In this document: positions 34,440 to 42,422 of the stretch, in pieces
Layout: the number at the start of each line of letters is the position of its first letter
Position numbering within the stretch: the first letter of the stretch is position 1
NCBI GenBank assembly: GCA_910574185.1
Contig: CAJSZQ010000008.1
Coordinates: 1-64,000 of the forward strand
DNA length: 64,000 bases
Source of the DNA: Lachnospiraceae bacterium
GTDB taxonomy: Bacteria; Bacillota; Clostridia; Lachnospirales; Lachnospiraceae
Reading direction: 5' to 3'
Notes under the pieces: model-generated
What the model was told of the DNA's origin: nothing
Database searches by the model: none
The model's input: only the letters and a program-made list of their open reading frames with translations
Program-made: the position numbers and the translations under genes

Positions 34440-35870
34440 GTGATTTATAAATGCAGTATATGCGGTTATATTTTTGATGAAGAGAAGGAAGGCAGGAAAT
34501 TTGCGGAGCTGAAGGAATGTCCGCTGTGCAGACAGCCGGCGGACAAGTTTTTTCCGGCAGAAGATAAAGAGATGTCGGCGGGTGCAGGAACCGGCGCTGT
34601 GGAAGGGATTTTAGAAGAAAGTACGAAGACAGAACCGGAAGAGATTTCACTGGAGTATCCGAAGGAAACCCGGAAGACGGATGCAGATTACCGCTATATG
34701 AAGGAGATTCATGAGATGGCGGTTACCGGAAAGAGTATTATTGAGGCTATGGGGACGAAGATGTCTATGCCAGACTGGGACGATATTCTGATACTTGGCG
34801 CACAGCTTCATCCTATGCCGCTGGACGAGCACGCGCCGGTATCCACCATGACGGTGATTGGAAAACATGCCAAGAGGCCGATGATACTTGGAACCCCGGT
34901 ATATATTTCTCATATGTCCTTTGGAGCGCTGTCTAAGGAAACAAAGACAGCGATGGCTATGGGAAGCGCTATGGCGAAGACCGCTATGTGCAGCGGAGAG
35001 GGCGGAATCCTTCCGGAAGAAAAGGCGGCGGCTTACCGGTACATATTTGAATACGTCCCAAATCAATACAGCGTGACGGATGAGAACTTAAGGAGTTCGG
35101 ATGCGATTGAGATTAAGATTGGACAGGGAACTAAACCAGGGATGGGCGGCCATCTTCCGGGAAGCAAGGTGACGCCGGAGATTGCAAAGATTCGGAACAA
35201 ACCGTTAGGGGAAGACGTCATCAGCCCGTCAAAACTTCCGGGCATCGATACCAGAGAAGATTTGAAGGCATTAGTTTCCGAGCTTCGCAGACGCAGCGAC
35301 GGACGGCCCATTGGAATTAAGATTGCGGCAGGCAGAATTGAGCGGGATATGGAATTTGCAGTATTTGCAGAGCCGGACTTTATTACTATAGACGGAAGGG
35401 GCGGCGCCACAGGAGCGTCGCCGGCTGTCATCCGGGATGCAGCCAGCGTTCCGACGATTTACGCTTTGCATCGTGCAAGGAAGTATCTGGACAGCATCCG
35501 GTCAGATATTGAACTTGTGATTACAGGGGGATTAAGAGTATCTTCCGATTTTGCCAAGGCGATTGCTATGGGGGCGGATGCGGTTGCAGTCGCTTCGGCA
35601 GCTATGGTTGCTGCGGCCTGTCAGCAGTACCGAATCTGTGGTTCAGGGATGTGTCCGGTGGGAGTAGCTACGCAGGATGAGACGCTTCGCGAAAGGCTGC
35701 ATGTAGATGCGGCCGCGAAGAGAGTAGCCAATTATCTGAATTGCTGCACCAGGGAGCTGGAGACGTTTGCCAGAATTACCGGGCATGGGGATATTCATGA
35801 ATTGACGGTGGAGGATTTGTGTACGATTAACCGGGAGATTTCGGAATTTACGAATATTAGACATGCTTAG
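34440..35870 (+). CDS. Rubredoxin-like domain fused to FMN-binding glutamate synthase domain
   Basis: A 476-residue protein starting at GTG (CAGGAGG upstream). Residues 1-45 form a small iron-binding rubredoxin-like unit with two CxxC knuckles (CSICGY and CPLCRQ). After a variable linker, residues about 80-476 match the FMN/iron-sulfur domain of glutamate synthase: IDGRGGATGASPAVIRDA in the FMN site and CGSGMCPVGVATQ, part of the 3Fe-4S cluster, near the C-terminus. There is no glutaminase domain, so it is not a full GltB; it may be a ferredoxin-type amidotransfer partner or another flavoprotein reductase. The stop codon is the first three bases of repeat B3. Confidence 0.85.
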   Translation: MIYKCSICGYIFDEEKEGRKFAELKECPLCRQPADKFFPAEDKEMSAGAGTGAVEGILEESTKTEPEEISLEYPKETRKTDADYRYMKEIHEMAVTGKSIIEAMGTKMSMPDWDDILILGAQLHPMPLDEHAPVSTMTVIGKHAKRPMILGTPVYISHMSFGALSKETKTAMAMGSAMAKTAMCSGEGGILPEEKAAAYRYIFEYVPNQYSVTDENLRSSDAIEIKIGQGTKPGMGGHLPGSKVTPEIAKIRNKPLGEDVISPSKLPGIDTREDLKALVSELRRRSDGRPIGIKIAAGRIERDMEFAVFAEPDFITIDGRGGATGASPAVIRDAASVPTIYALHRARKYLDSIRSDIELVITGGLRVSSDFAKAIAMGADAVAVASAAMVAAACQQYRICGSGMCPVGVATQDETLRERLHVDAAAKRVANYLNCCTRELETFARITGHGDIHELTVEDLCTINREISEFTNIRHA

Positions 35871-36031
35871 TGTGTTGACCGCATTATATCTGGCGAAACT
35901 CCGCAGAATATTCGTTCATCTGCAAGTCGGATTTCCGAGGGCGCGGCGGTGGCTGCGGCTAGAAAATCCGACGCGGCAGATGGGCGGATAGTCAAGGAGG
36001 TTCGACTAAAAATAATACGGTCAGCACACTG
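35868..36031 (-). repeat. Family B palindromic repeat, copy B3
   Basis: A 164-bp copy, inverted relative to B1 and more diverged in the centre (GAGGGCGCGGCGGTGGCTGCGG). The first bases TAG form the stop codon of the upstream gene. Confidence 0.8.
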
Positions 36032-36066
36032 GTGACAGATTAAGACAACTGAAGGAGCGAGCCGTT

Positions 36067-36414
36067 ATGGTGGAATTGAACGAGAATGCTGTTATTTACA
36101 TGAAGAAGAGAGGATTTCGAGATATTGTCCTTGATGTAATCCGGTTTACCAGCTGATGTGCTCCTCCACGTATGGAGATATCAGTAGGATTTGCTGATAA
36201 GGCTGAAGAGTATTATATGGAGAGAGGTTATATCTGGGAGCAAAGCATGCTTGGCAGGGTATATTATCCGGCGGAGGGTGTAAAGCTTTGCGGCCGGGCG
36301 GCGATTCGTTATATGGAATATCCCTGGATTAGCACATTTGAGACTGATGGAATCCGCGCAGTAACAGAGAATAATGAAAAGGGAGATAAAGTGGATGGAA
36401 CCGAATTATGGTAA
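36067..36414 (+). CDS. Small CC/Se-motif (HesB-like) protein with in-frame TGA: probable selenoprotein
   Basis: Read through the TGA at 36154-36156 as selenocysteine, one 115-residue frame runs from ATG 36067 to the stop at 36412-36414. Before the TGA: MVELNENAVIYMKKRG and FRDIVLDVIRFTS; after it, Sec is followed at once by Cys, then APPRMEISVGFADKAEEYY. This Sec-Cys pair in an IscA/HesB-like small protein fits the CC/Se-motif family, in which other members have Cys-Cys. Evidence for recoding: frame kept on both sides, a good ribosome site (GAAGGAG, nine bases), conserved style on both sides of the TGA, and a hairpin directly after it. The 3' part overlaps the MFS gene by 20 bases. Alternative: a pseudogene with an early stop. 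Confidence 0.72.
36164..36177 (+). promoter_or_regulatory. Candidate bacterial SECIS hairpin
   Basis: CTCCA (36164-36168) pairs with TGGAG (36173-36177) around loop CGTA, with a G in the second loop position and the loop 13 bases after the TGA. Position and loop G agree with bacterial SECIS elements; the stem is short. Confidence 0.45.
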
Positions 36415-37576
36415 AACAATCTATGCCTGTTTTGTTGGATATATTGTGCAGGCAATTGTAAATAATTTTGCGCCGCTGCTTTTTTTGATGTTTCATAAAA
36501 GCTATGGGATTCCTCTGGAGAAGATTACTTTGCTTGTCACGTTTAATTTCGGACTTCAACTGATGATAGACTTGTGCGCCATTGGCTTTGTGGATAGGAT
36601 AGGATATCGGTTCTCCGTAATTCTGGCGCATATAATGGCGGCGGCCGGATTGATTTTCTTAACGATTCTGCCGGAAATATTTGCGGATTCGTTTGTGGGG
36701 CTTCTGATTTCGGTTATTGTATATGCCCTTGGCGGAGGACTCTTAGAAGTGCTGCTCAGTCCGATGGTGGAGGCCTGTCCGACGGACAATAAGGAGACGG
36801 CTATGAGCCTTCTGCATTCTTTTTACTGCTGGGGACATGTGGGTGTTGTGCTGCTGTCCACATTGTTTTTCGCAGCGGCAGGGATGAGGAATTGGAAGAT
36901 ACTTGCTTTGTTTTGGGCAGCGGTGCCTGTCTGCAATCTGCTTGCTTTTACAAGAGCGCCGATTGCGCCTCTGGTAGAGGAGGGAGAACAAGGCCTTACT
37001 ATGAAAGAATTGTTTTCTTTGAAAATATTCTGGGTCATGATGATTCTGATGGTATGTGCCGGAGCCAGTGAACAAGGCGTGAGTCAGTGGGCGTCTGCTA
37101 TGGCGGAACAGGGGCTTGGTATCAATAAGACGGTGGGCGATTTGGCGGGGCCTATGACTTTTGCTCTTTTTATGGGCGGGGCAAGAGTATTTTACGGAAA
37201 AAAGGGCGAGTCTGTTCCATTGCAGAAATTTATGCTTGGCAGCAGTATAGTATGTGTGATATCATATCTGGTAATTGCTCTTGTGCCTGTTCCGGTACTT
37301 GGTCTGGCAGGCTGCGGCTTGTGCGGCCTGTCGGTAGGAATCATGTGGCCGGGAACATTTAGTATGGCGTCTGGCGCCATCAGAAGGGGTGGAACTGCTA
37401 TGTTCGCCCTTCTTGCGCTGGCAGGCGATGTGGGATGCTCGGCAGGCCCTACGCTTGCAGGTTATTTTGCAGGGAGGTTTGAAGGGAATTTGCGAATAGG
37501 GATTCTGATAGCAGTAGTATTTCCAGCGCTTATGACGGCGTTCCAGGTATTACTGCGAAAGTCGGCCGCCGAATAG
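36395..37576 (+). CDS. Major facilitator superfamily transporter
   Basis: A 393-residue membrane protein with twelve predicted helices in two six-helix halves. Loop 2-3 carries DRIGYRFSVILAH, a form of the MFS motif A. No substrate can be named. The start at ATG 36395 has GGGAG nine bases upstream; an ATG at 36374 is also in frame. It overlaps the probable selenoprotein gene by 20 bases, so translation of the two is likely coupled, which suggests a shared role in handling a thiol- or metal-reactive compound (inference). Confidence 0.85.
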   Translation: MEPNYGKTIYACFVGYIVQAIVNNFAPLLFLMFHKSYGIPLEKITLLVTFNFGLQLMIDLCAIGFVDRIGYRFSVILAHIMAAAGLIFLTILPEIFADSFVGLLISVIVYALGGGLLEVLLSPMVEACPTDNKETAMSLLHSFYCWGHVGVVLLSTLFFAAAGMRNWKILALFWAAVPVCNLLAFTRAPIAPLVEEGEQGLTMKELFSLKIFWVMMILMVCAGASEQGVSQWASAMAEQGLGINKTVGDLAGPMTFALFMGGARVFYGKKGESVPLQKFMLGSSIVCVISYLVIALVPVPVLGLAGCGLCGLSVGIMWPGTFSMASGAIRRGGTAMFALLALAGDVGCSAGPTLAGYFAGRFEGNLRIGILIAVVFPALMTAFQVLLRKSAAE

Positions 37577-37610
37577 GCGGTCAATCATTAGACGACAAAA
37601 GAGGCATGAG

Positions 37611-38978
37611 ATGAAAAAAAACAGACAGATTACATTAACAGAAGGGCCGATACTAAAATCGCTGGTTGCACTGGCGGTGCCGATTATGGCATCGTCTTTT
37701 TTGAATACTGTTTACAGCATTACAGATATGGCATGGATTGGAATGTTAGGCTCGAAAGCGGTAGCGGGAGTGGGCGTGGGAGGCATGTATATCTGGCTGT
37801 CCCAAGGGTTGTCTTCCCTTGCAAGGATGGGAGGGCAGGTTAACGTAGCGCAGGCATTTGGCCGAGGGAAAAAAGAAGAAGCGGCAGAGTATGCGAGGGC
37901 GGCGCTGCAGCTTGTTGTGATGTTTGGGATATTATTTGCAGTAATCAGCGTGAGTTTTGCAGAGGGGCTTGTATCGCTGTTTCATCTGGGGGATGTGAGA
38001 GCAGTCCAGTATGCAGAAAGCTATCTTAGAATTACCTGCGGCCTGATTATATTTTCCTATCTAACGGTGGTGCTGACCGGAATATATACCGCTCAGGGAG
38101 ATTCCAGGACGCCTCTTCTGGCAAATGTTATCGGTCTTGTGATGAATATGGTTCTGGACCCGGTACTGATTCTGGGAATCGGCCCGTTTCCAAGAATGGA
38201 AGTAAATGGCGCGGCTGTGGCTACTGTATTGGCACAGTTTGTGGTGATGCTGGTGATGATTCTTAAGGCGGGAGGAAACAAAGGAGAGAACAATGTTCTG
38301 GAGGGACTTCGTATTATAAAGCAGTCGGAAAGCAAATATTATAAAGGTGTGTTCCGAATTGGAACGCCAACGGCGATACAGGGAACAGTATACTGTATGA
38401 TTTCGATGGTTCTTGCCCGAATGGCGGCGTCTTTCGGACCCGGCGCAGTGGCGGTACAGCGCGTGGGAGGTCAGGTCGAGGCGGTATCCTGGAATACGGC
38501 AGACGGTTTTGCCGCGGCAATCAATGCATTTACGGCGCAGAATTACGGCGCGGGTCAAATAGAGAGGGTTAGAAAAGGGTACCGTATCTCATTTTGGACA
38601 ACTGCTGTGTGGGGAGGCTTGATTACATTGGTCTTTCTCTGTTTCCCCAGGCCGATTTCACAGATTTTCTTTTACGAGGCGGATGTTATTAAAGAGTCGG
38701 TTGGATATCTGAGTATCATTGGAATCGGAGAAGCCTTTATGTGTGTAGAGCTTATGACGGTAGGGGCGCTATCTGGTCTTGGAAGGACGAAGCTGTGCAG
38801 TATAATCAGTATAATACTTACCAGTTCGAGGATTCCCCTTGCCCTGATACTTTCCAGTACAGCTCTGGGGCTTAAGGGAATCTGGTGGGCTCTGACCTTG
38901 TCTTCTATTGTAAAGGGAGCGCTTTTCACATTTGCCTTCCGAACTGTTTCGGGAAAAAGAGTTATCCTGTCGCATTAG
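37611..38978 (+). CDS. MATE-family efflux transporter
   Basis: A 455-residue membrane protein with twelve predicted helices as two homologous halves. The opening LTEGPILKSLVALAVPIM and AWIGMLGSKAVAGVGVGGMY are typical of NorM/DinF-like multidrug and toxin extruders, which use sodium or proton gradients. Its stop codon shares bases with that of the convergent DUF89 gene (38975-38978). Confidence 0.92.
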   Translation: MKKNRQITLTEGPILKSLVALAVPIMASSFLNTVYSITDMAWIGMLGSKAVAGVGVGGMYIWLSQGLSSLARMGGQVNVAQAFGRGKKEEAAEYARAALQLVVMFGILFAVISVSFAEGLVSLFHLGDVRAVQYAESYLRITCGLIIFSYLTVVLTGIYTAQGDSRTPLLANVIGLVMNMVLDPVLILGIGPFPRMEVNGAAVATVLAQFVVMLVMILKAGGNKGENNVLEGLRIIKQSESKYYKGVFRIGTPTAIQGTVYCMISMVLARMAASFGPGAVAVQRVGGQVEAVSWNTADGFAAAINAFTAQNYGAGQIERVRKGYRISFWTTAVWGGLITLVFLCFPRPISQIFFYEADVIKESVGYLSIIGIGEAFMCVELMTVGALSGLGRTKLCSIISIILTSSRIPLALILSSTALGLKGIWWALTLSSIVKGALFTFAFRTVSGKRVILSH

Positions 38979-39850
38979 TAATATTTTTCATTGGTGAGAA
39001 TCCCCTCGTATTGTTTCTTATTGAATCGTTTGGTAAATAGCTTGCATTTGCACAGAAATATGTAGTAAATATTTAAGCCGCATCCTCGCAAGGTTTCAAA
39101 ATTACCCTGTCCTTTTGAGATGAGCAAATCGGCACGATGGATAAGCTGGGAAGCCTCTTCGGAAATCTTAGGCAGAAAGGTTCCGGTGATGCCGGTTCCA
39201 TTTCCGGTTACCTGAGCGATATCAGTCAGCCCTGTTTGAACTGCATCTTCCATAGTAGCGTCGTTTAAGGCCGGCATTCCCCGGACGATAATATCTACCT
39301 GAATATCCGGGAACTGGGATTGAATAGCCCGGATTAACAGCTTGTCCAGAACGACCTCTCCGCAATTGTCGGTGAGATAGACGAGTGTTTTGGCATGCTC
39401 CAAATCAGTATACAATTCCTGAAAAACTTTTTCGTCAATTTCCTGATTAGGAGCTTGTGATAACAGTTCAAATAATTTATCGCTGTCTACGTTATCAAGC
39501 GCGCCAAAATCAATATAATTTCCAGTCATTACATATTGTACGGCCCGCTTGATGGGATTATCGGAAGACTGGATGTCGGCGGAGATTTTGGCTTCCTGCG
39601 CTAACATTAAATTGTTAAAAGAGCGCTTAATTTCCGTAAAATCGAAGGAATAACCGAACATTTCCTTCTGGAGACTGAGGATATAGTCTGTAACGACAGG
39701 CGCCCCTTCTTCCGGTTTGGCTGATGACAGAATAGTGAAAATCCGTCTCATATATTCCATTCGTTCCATTTCGGAGGCGCTCTCCGGATAATCTCCTAAA
39801 AATTTATGCGCCATACATTTGATACATTCAGAGTTCCATCTTGTAGTCAT
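38975..39850 (-). CDS. DUF89 (damage-control phosphatase ARMT1-like) protein
   Basis: A 291-residue DUF89 protein. The N-terminal CIKCMAH (CxxC) is the metal/Cys motif of the bacterial and archaeal subgroup; VYLTDNCGEVVLDK and LISKGQGNFE carry the conserved Asp/Asn/Gly/Lys residues of the metal-dependent phosphatase site. Family members remove phosphate from damaged or side-product phosphometabolites. Start ATG 39850 with AAGGAG at seven bases; six codons of upstream reading are excluded. Convergent with the MATE gene. Confidence 0.85.
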   Translation of the reverse strand: MTTRWNSECIKCMAHKFLGDYPESASEMERMEYMRRIFTILSSAKPEEGAPVVTDYILSLQKEMFGYSFDFTEIKRSFNNLMLAQEAKISADIQSSDNPIKRAVQYVMTGNYIDFGALDNVDSDKLFELLSQAPNQEIDEKVFQELYTDLEHAKTLVYLTDNCGEVVLDKLLIRAIQSQFPDIQVDIIVRGMPALNDATMEDAVQTGLTDIAQVTGNGTGITGTFLPKISEEASQLIHRADLLISKGQGNFETLRGCGLNIYYIFLCKCKLFTKRFNKKQYEGILTNEKYY

Positions 39851-39908
39851 GTTTCTTCTCCTTATCAAAAATCATAAATGATTCTTCTGTACTGTGTCGC
39901 AGTTTACA

Positions 39909-40147
39909 GGTTACTGTTCACACGTCGCCTGCCGGACGCGGTTTGATCAGGCGCATGTCTCTAAGCAGACGGAGTAACATTTCATTGAACTATCAGCTAA
40001 CGCAGACTAAGCCGCTCAGGAAAGCCTTCGCGTCTAAGCCTGCATAAGCTGTTGTTTTAATTCCATTAAATACACTCCTGAATTGTCTGCTTTGAGACAT
40101 GCTCCTGATTCAACCCGCTGTTTACCAAATGACCTGTGAACTGTAAC
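39909..40147 (+). repeat. Family A palindromic repeat, copy A4
   Basis: A 239-bp copy with outer ends GGTTACTGTTCACACGTC and GACCTGTGAACTGTAAC, highly similar to A1 and A6. With B4 and D2 it fills the space between the DUF89 gene and the ABC exporter genes. Confidence 0.85.
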
Positions 40148-40277
40148 GTTTACAGAAGTTGGTGATTATTATAAATTATATATTTTGCTTTTTGTTTTCG
40201 TATCTATTATACTATATATGATTGCCTTTGGATAGGCAATATTTTGCTTTATCGGACGAGGGGGTAACAGTTCAGCC

Positions 40278-40440
40278 TAGTGTGCCGACCGCATTATATC
40301 TGGCGAACCTCCTTGCCTATCCGTCCATCTGCCGCGTTGGATTTTCTATCCGTAGCCACCGCTACACCGTCGAAAATCCGCCTTGCAGATGAGCGAATAT
40401 TCTGCGGAGTTTCGCCAGATATAATGCGGTCAGCACACTA
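40278..40440 (+). repeat. Family B palindromic repeat, copy B4
   Basis: A 163-bp copy close to B1 and B2, ends TAGTGTGCCGACCG and CGGTCAGCACACTA. It directly precedes D2; just before it lies GTAACAGTTCAGCC, which matches the complement of a family D end. Confidence 0.85.
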
Positions 40441-40442
40441 GA

Positions 40443-40575
40443 ACTTTGCACTTGCTGCAAAGTTCGTGAGAATGTGTAAATTTGGCCAAGAGGGAATCTG
40501 TCCATCGCCGCAGGCGATTTGGAATGGGCAGATTCCGTAACAGCGAAGCCAAAGGCTGAACTGTTACACGAGGGG
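40443..40575 (+). repeat. Family D triple-hairpin repeat, copy D2
   Basis: Three stems in order: GAACTTTGCA/TGCAAAGTTC, AATCTGTCC/GGGCAGATT (with an inner ATCGCC/GGCGAT stem), and GTAACAG/CTGTTAC. The same plan as D1 and D3. Confidence 0.7.
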
Positions 40576-40622
40576 CATTTGTTATGGATATGTTGGGGTA
40601 TGGATTACGGAGGTGAGGAAGA

Positions 40623-42419
40623 ATGTCGGGGAAACGAAAAGGACGTTTTGCTCTAATATTACGGTTTTCAAGAGAAGCGAAGAGATATTTTATCATTGTT
40701 TTGGCGGCGTCCCTTGCATCTACGGCGCTCAACGCGCTAATTCCAAGGATTTTCAGTTTTACCATAGATGAAGTGCTGGTTCCGGGAGGCATTCCGTATC
40801 TAAAGGAACATTTGTGGTTGCTGTCGCTTCTGGTTGTCGGGATAGCGCTGGCAAATGGGGCGGCCATTTATTTATACCGGAGTAATACGGCGAAAGCCGG
40901 GGAGACCTTCGCGAAGAATATGAGGGACATGCTGTTTTTTCATGTGCAGCGGCTTCCTATGAGCTGGCACAGTATGAATCAGACCGGGGATATTATTCAG
41001 CGGTGTACGACGGATGTAGAGACGATTCGGAACTTTGTGGTTACTCAGGTGTTGGAGGTGTTCCGAACGGTATTCCTATTGGTAGTTTCTCTGGGAATGA
41101 TGTTCTCGATGAATCGGAAACTGACGTGGGTAGCGTTGGCGTTTATTCCTGTTGTAATGATTTATTCAGGTGTGTTTTACCAGTTGATTGCAAGGAATTT
41201 TACCAAGGCGGACGAGGCGGAGGGAGAACTGTCTACGGTGGTGCAGGAAAATGCGACTGGAGTCCGGGTAGTGCGTGCGTTCGGTAGAGAAAGATTTGAA
41301 ATTGACAGGTTTGATGAGAAGAACCGTATATTTGCCGGGCTTTGGATTAAATTGGGGACGCTGTCGGGGCTTTACTGGGGAGTGGGCGAGCTGATTACAG
41401 GTTTTCAGGTTATTTTTATTATAACGTTAGGGGCTATAGAGGCAGTGCATGGAAATATTACGGCCGGTGAATTTATTGCCTTTGCGTCCTATAATACGAC
41501 GCTGGTATGGCCGGTGAGAAGCCTGGGACGTATTCTGTCGGAGATGAGTAAGGCGGGAGTGTCCTTTGACAGGGTAAATTATATCCTGGATTCGGCCAGG
41601 GAGGATATGTCAGAAGCAGGAAAAGAGCCGGGGCATATGGACATTGCGCTTGAACATGTAACCTTCGGGTATGAGGAGGACAGCAGGGTTTTGGAGGATG
41701 TGAGCGTTCATATTCAGGAGGGGGCTACCTATGGAATTTTAGGGGGAACCGGAAGCGGCAAGTCTACGCTGGTGCATCTTTTGGACAGGCTTTATAATGT
41801 GGAAGACGGTGTTATTCGCATTGGAGGCGTGGACATTCGTGAGATTTCCAGAGTGTGGCTGCGGGAACATATCGGCATGGTGCTTCAGGAGCCGTTTCTT
41901 TTTTCCAGAACCATCCGGGAGAATATCGCAGCGTCCAATCCATCTGCTTCAATGGAAGAAATCAGAGAAGCGGCCAGGATTGCCTGTGTGGATGATGCGA
42001 TTATGGGATTCCCCGACGGTTATGATACCATGGTGGGAGAACGTGGAGTTACTTTATCCGGCGGTCAGCGTCAGAGAGTAGCCATTGCCAGAATGCTGCT
42101 TGCAAAGACGCCGATTATGGTGTTTGATGATTCTTTGTCTGCGGTAGATGCAGAGACTGACTCAAAAATCCGGAAAGCGCTTAAGGAGAAAATGAAAGAT
42201 GCGACAGTGATTCTTATTTCCCATCGTATTACGACGCTCATGGAGGCGGACCAGATTCTGGTGTTGAATCATGGAAAGGCAGAGGAGATGGGAACCCATC
42301 AGGAGCTGAGTCATAACGGAGGAATTTATCAGAAGATATACGAGATACAGATGAATCAGGATGACAGACGACTTATGGATAGTGTAATTCAGGAGCGTGG
42401 GATAATGAAGGAGCAATGA
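40623..42419 (+). CDS. ABC exporter half-transporter 1 (degenerate Walker B)
   Basis: A 598-residue fusion of six membrane helices (about 15-320) and an ATPase domain (about 345-590). Walker A GGTGSGKSTL, signature LSGGQRQR, H-loop SHRIT. The residue after the Walker B Asp is Asp (VFDDSLSAVD) where Glu is the usual catalytic base, so this half supplies the intact signature but a non-canonical base. Together with the next gene it forms a heterodimer with one active and one degenerate site, as in BmrCD or TM287/288. Starts with GGAGGTGAGGAAG; separated from the partner by three bases. Confidence 0.93.
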   Translation: MSGKRKGRFALILRFSREAKRYFIIVLAASLASTALNALIPRIFSFTIDEVLVPGGIPYLKEHLWLLSLLVVGIALANGAAIYLYRSNTAKAGETFAKNMRDMLFFHVQRLPMSWHSMNQTGDIIQRCTTDVETIRNFVVTQVLEVFRTVFLLVVSLGMMFSMNRKLTWVALAFIPVVMIYSGVFYQLIARNFTKADEAEGELSTVVQENATGVRVVRAFGRERFEIDRFDEKNRIFAGLWIKLGTLSGLYWGVGELITGFQVIFIITLGAIEAVHGNITAGEFIAFASYNTTLVWPVRSLGRILSEMSKAGVSFDRVNYILDSAREDMSEAGKEPGHMDIALEHVTFGYEEDSRVLEDVSVHIQEGATYGILGGTGSGKSTLVHLLDRLYNVEDGVIRIGGVDIREISRVWLREHIGMVLQEPFLFSRTIRENIAASNPSASMEEIREAARIACVDDAIMGFPDGYDTMVGERGVTLSGGQRQRVAIARMLLAKTPIMVFDDSLSAVDAETDSKIRKALKEKMKDATVILISHRITTLMEADQILVLNHGKAEEMGTHQELSHNGGIYQKIYEIQMNQDDRRLMDSVIQERGIMKEQ

Positions 42420-42422
42420 CGA

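Noticed and set aside
36172-36414. Separate small gene starting at the Met after the TGA
   Set aside because: Its start has no ribosome site and it is in frame with the well-initiated upstream part, so one recoded gene is simpler.
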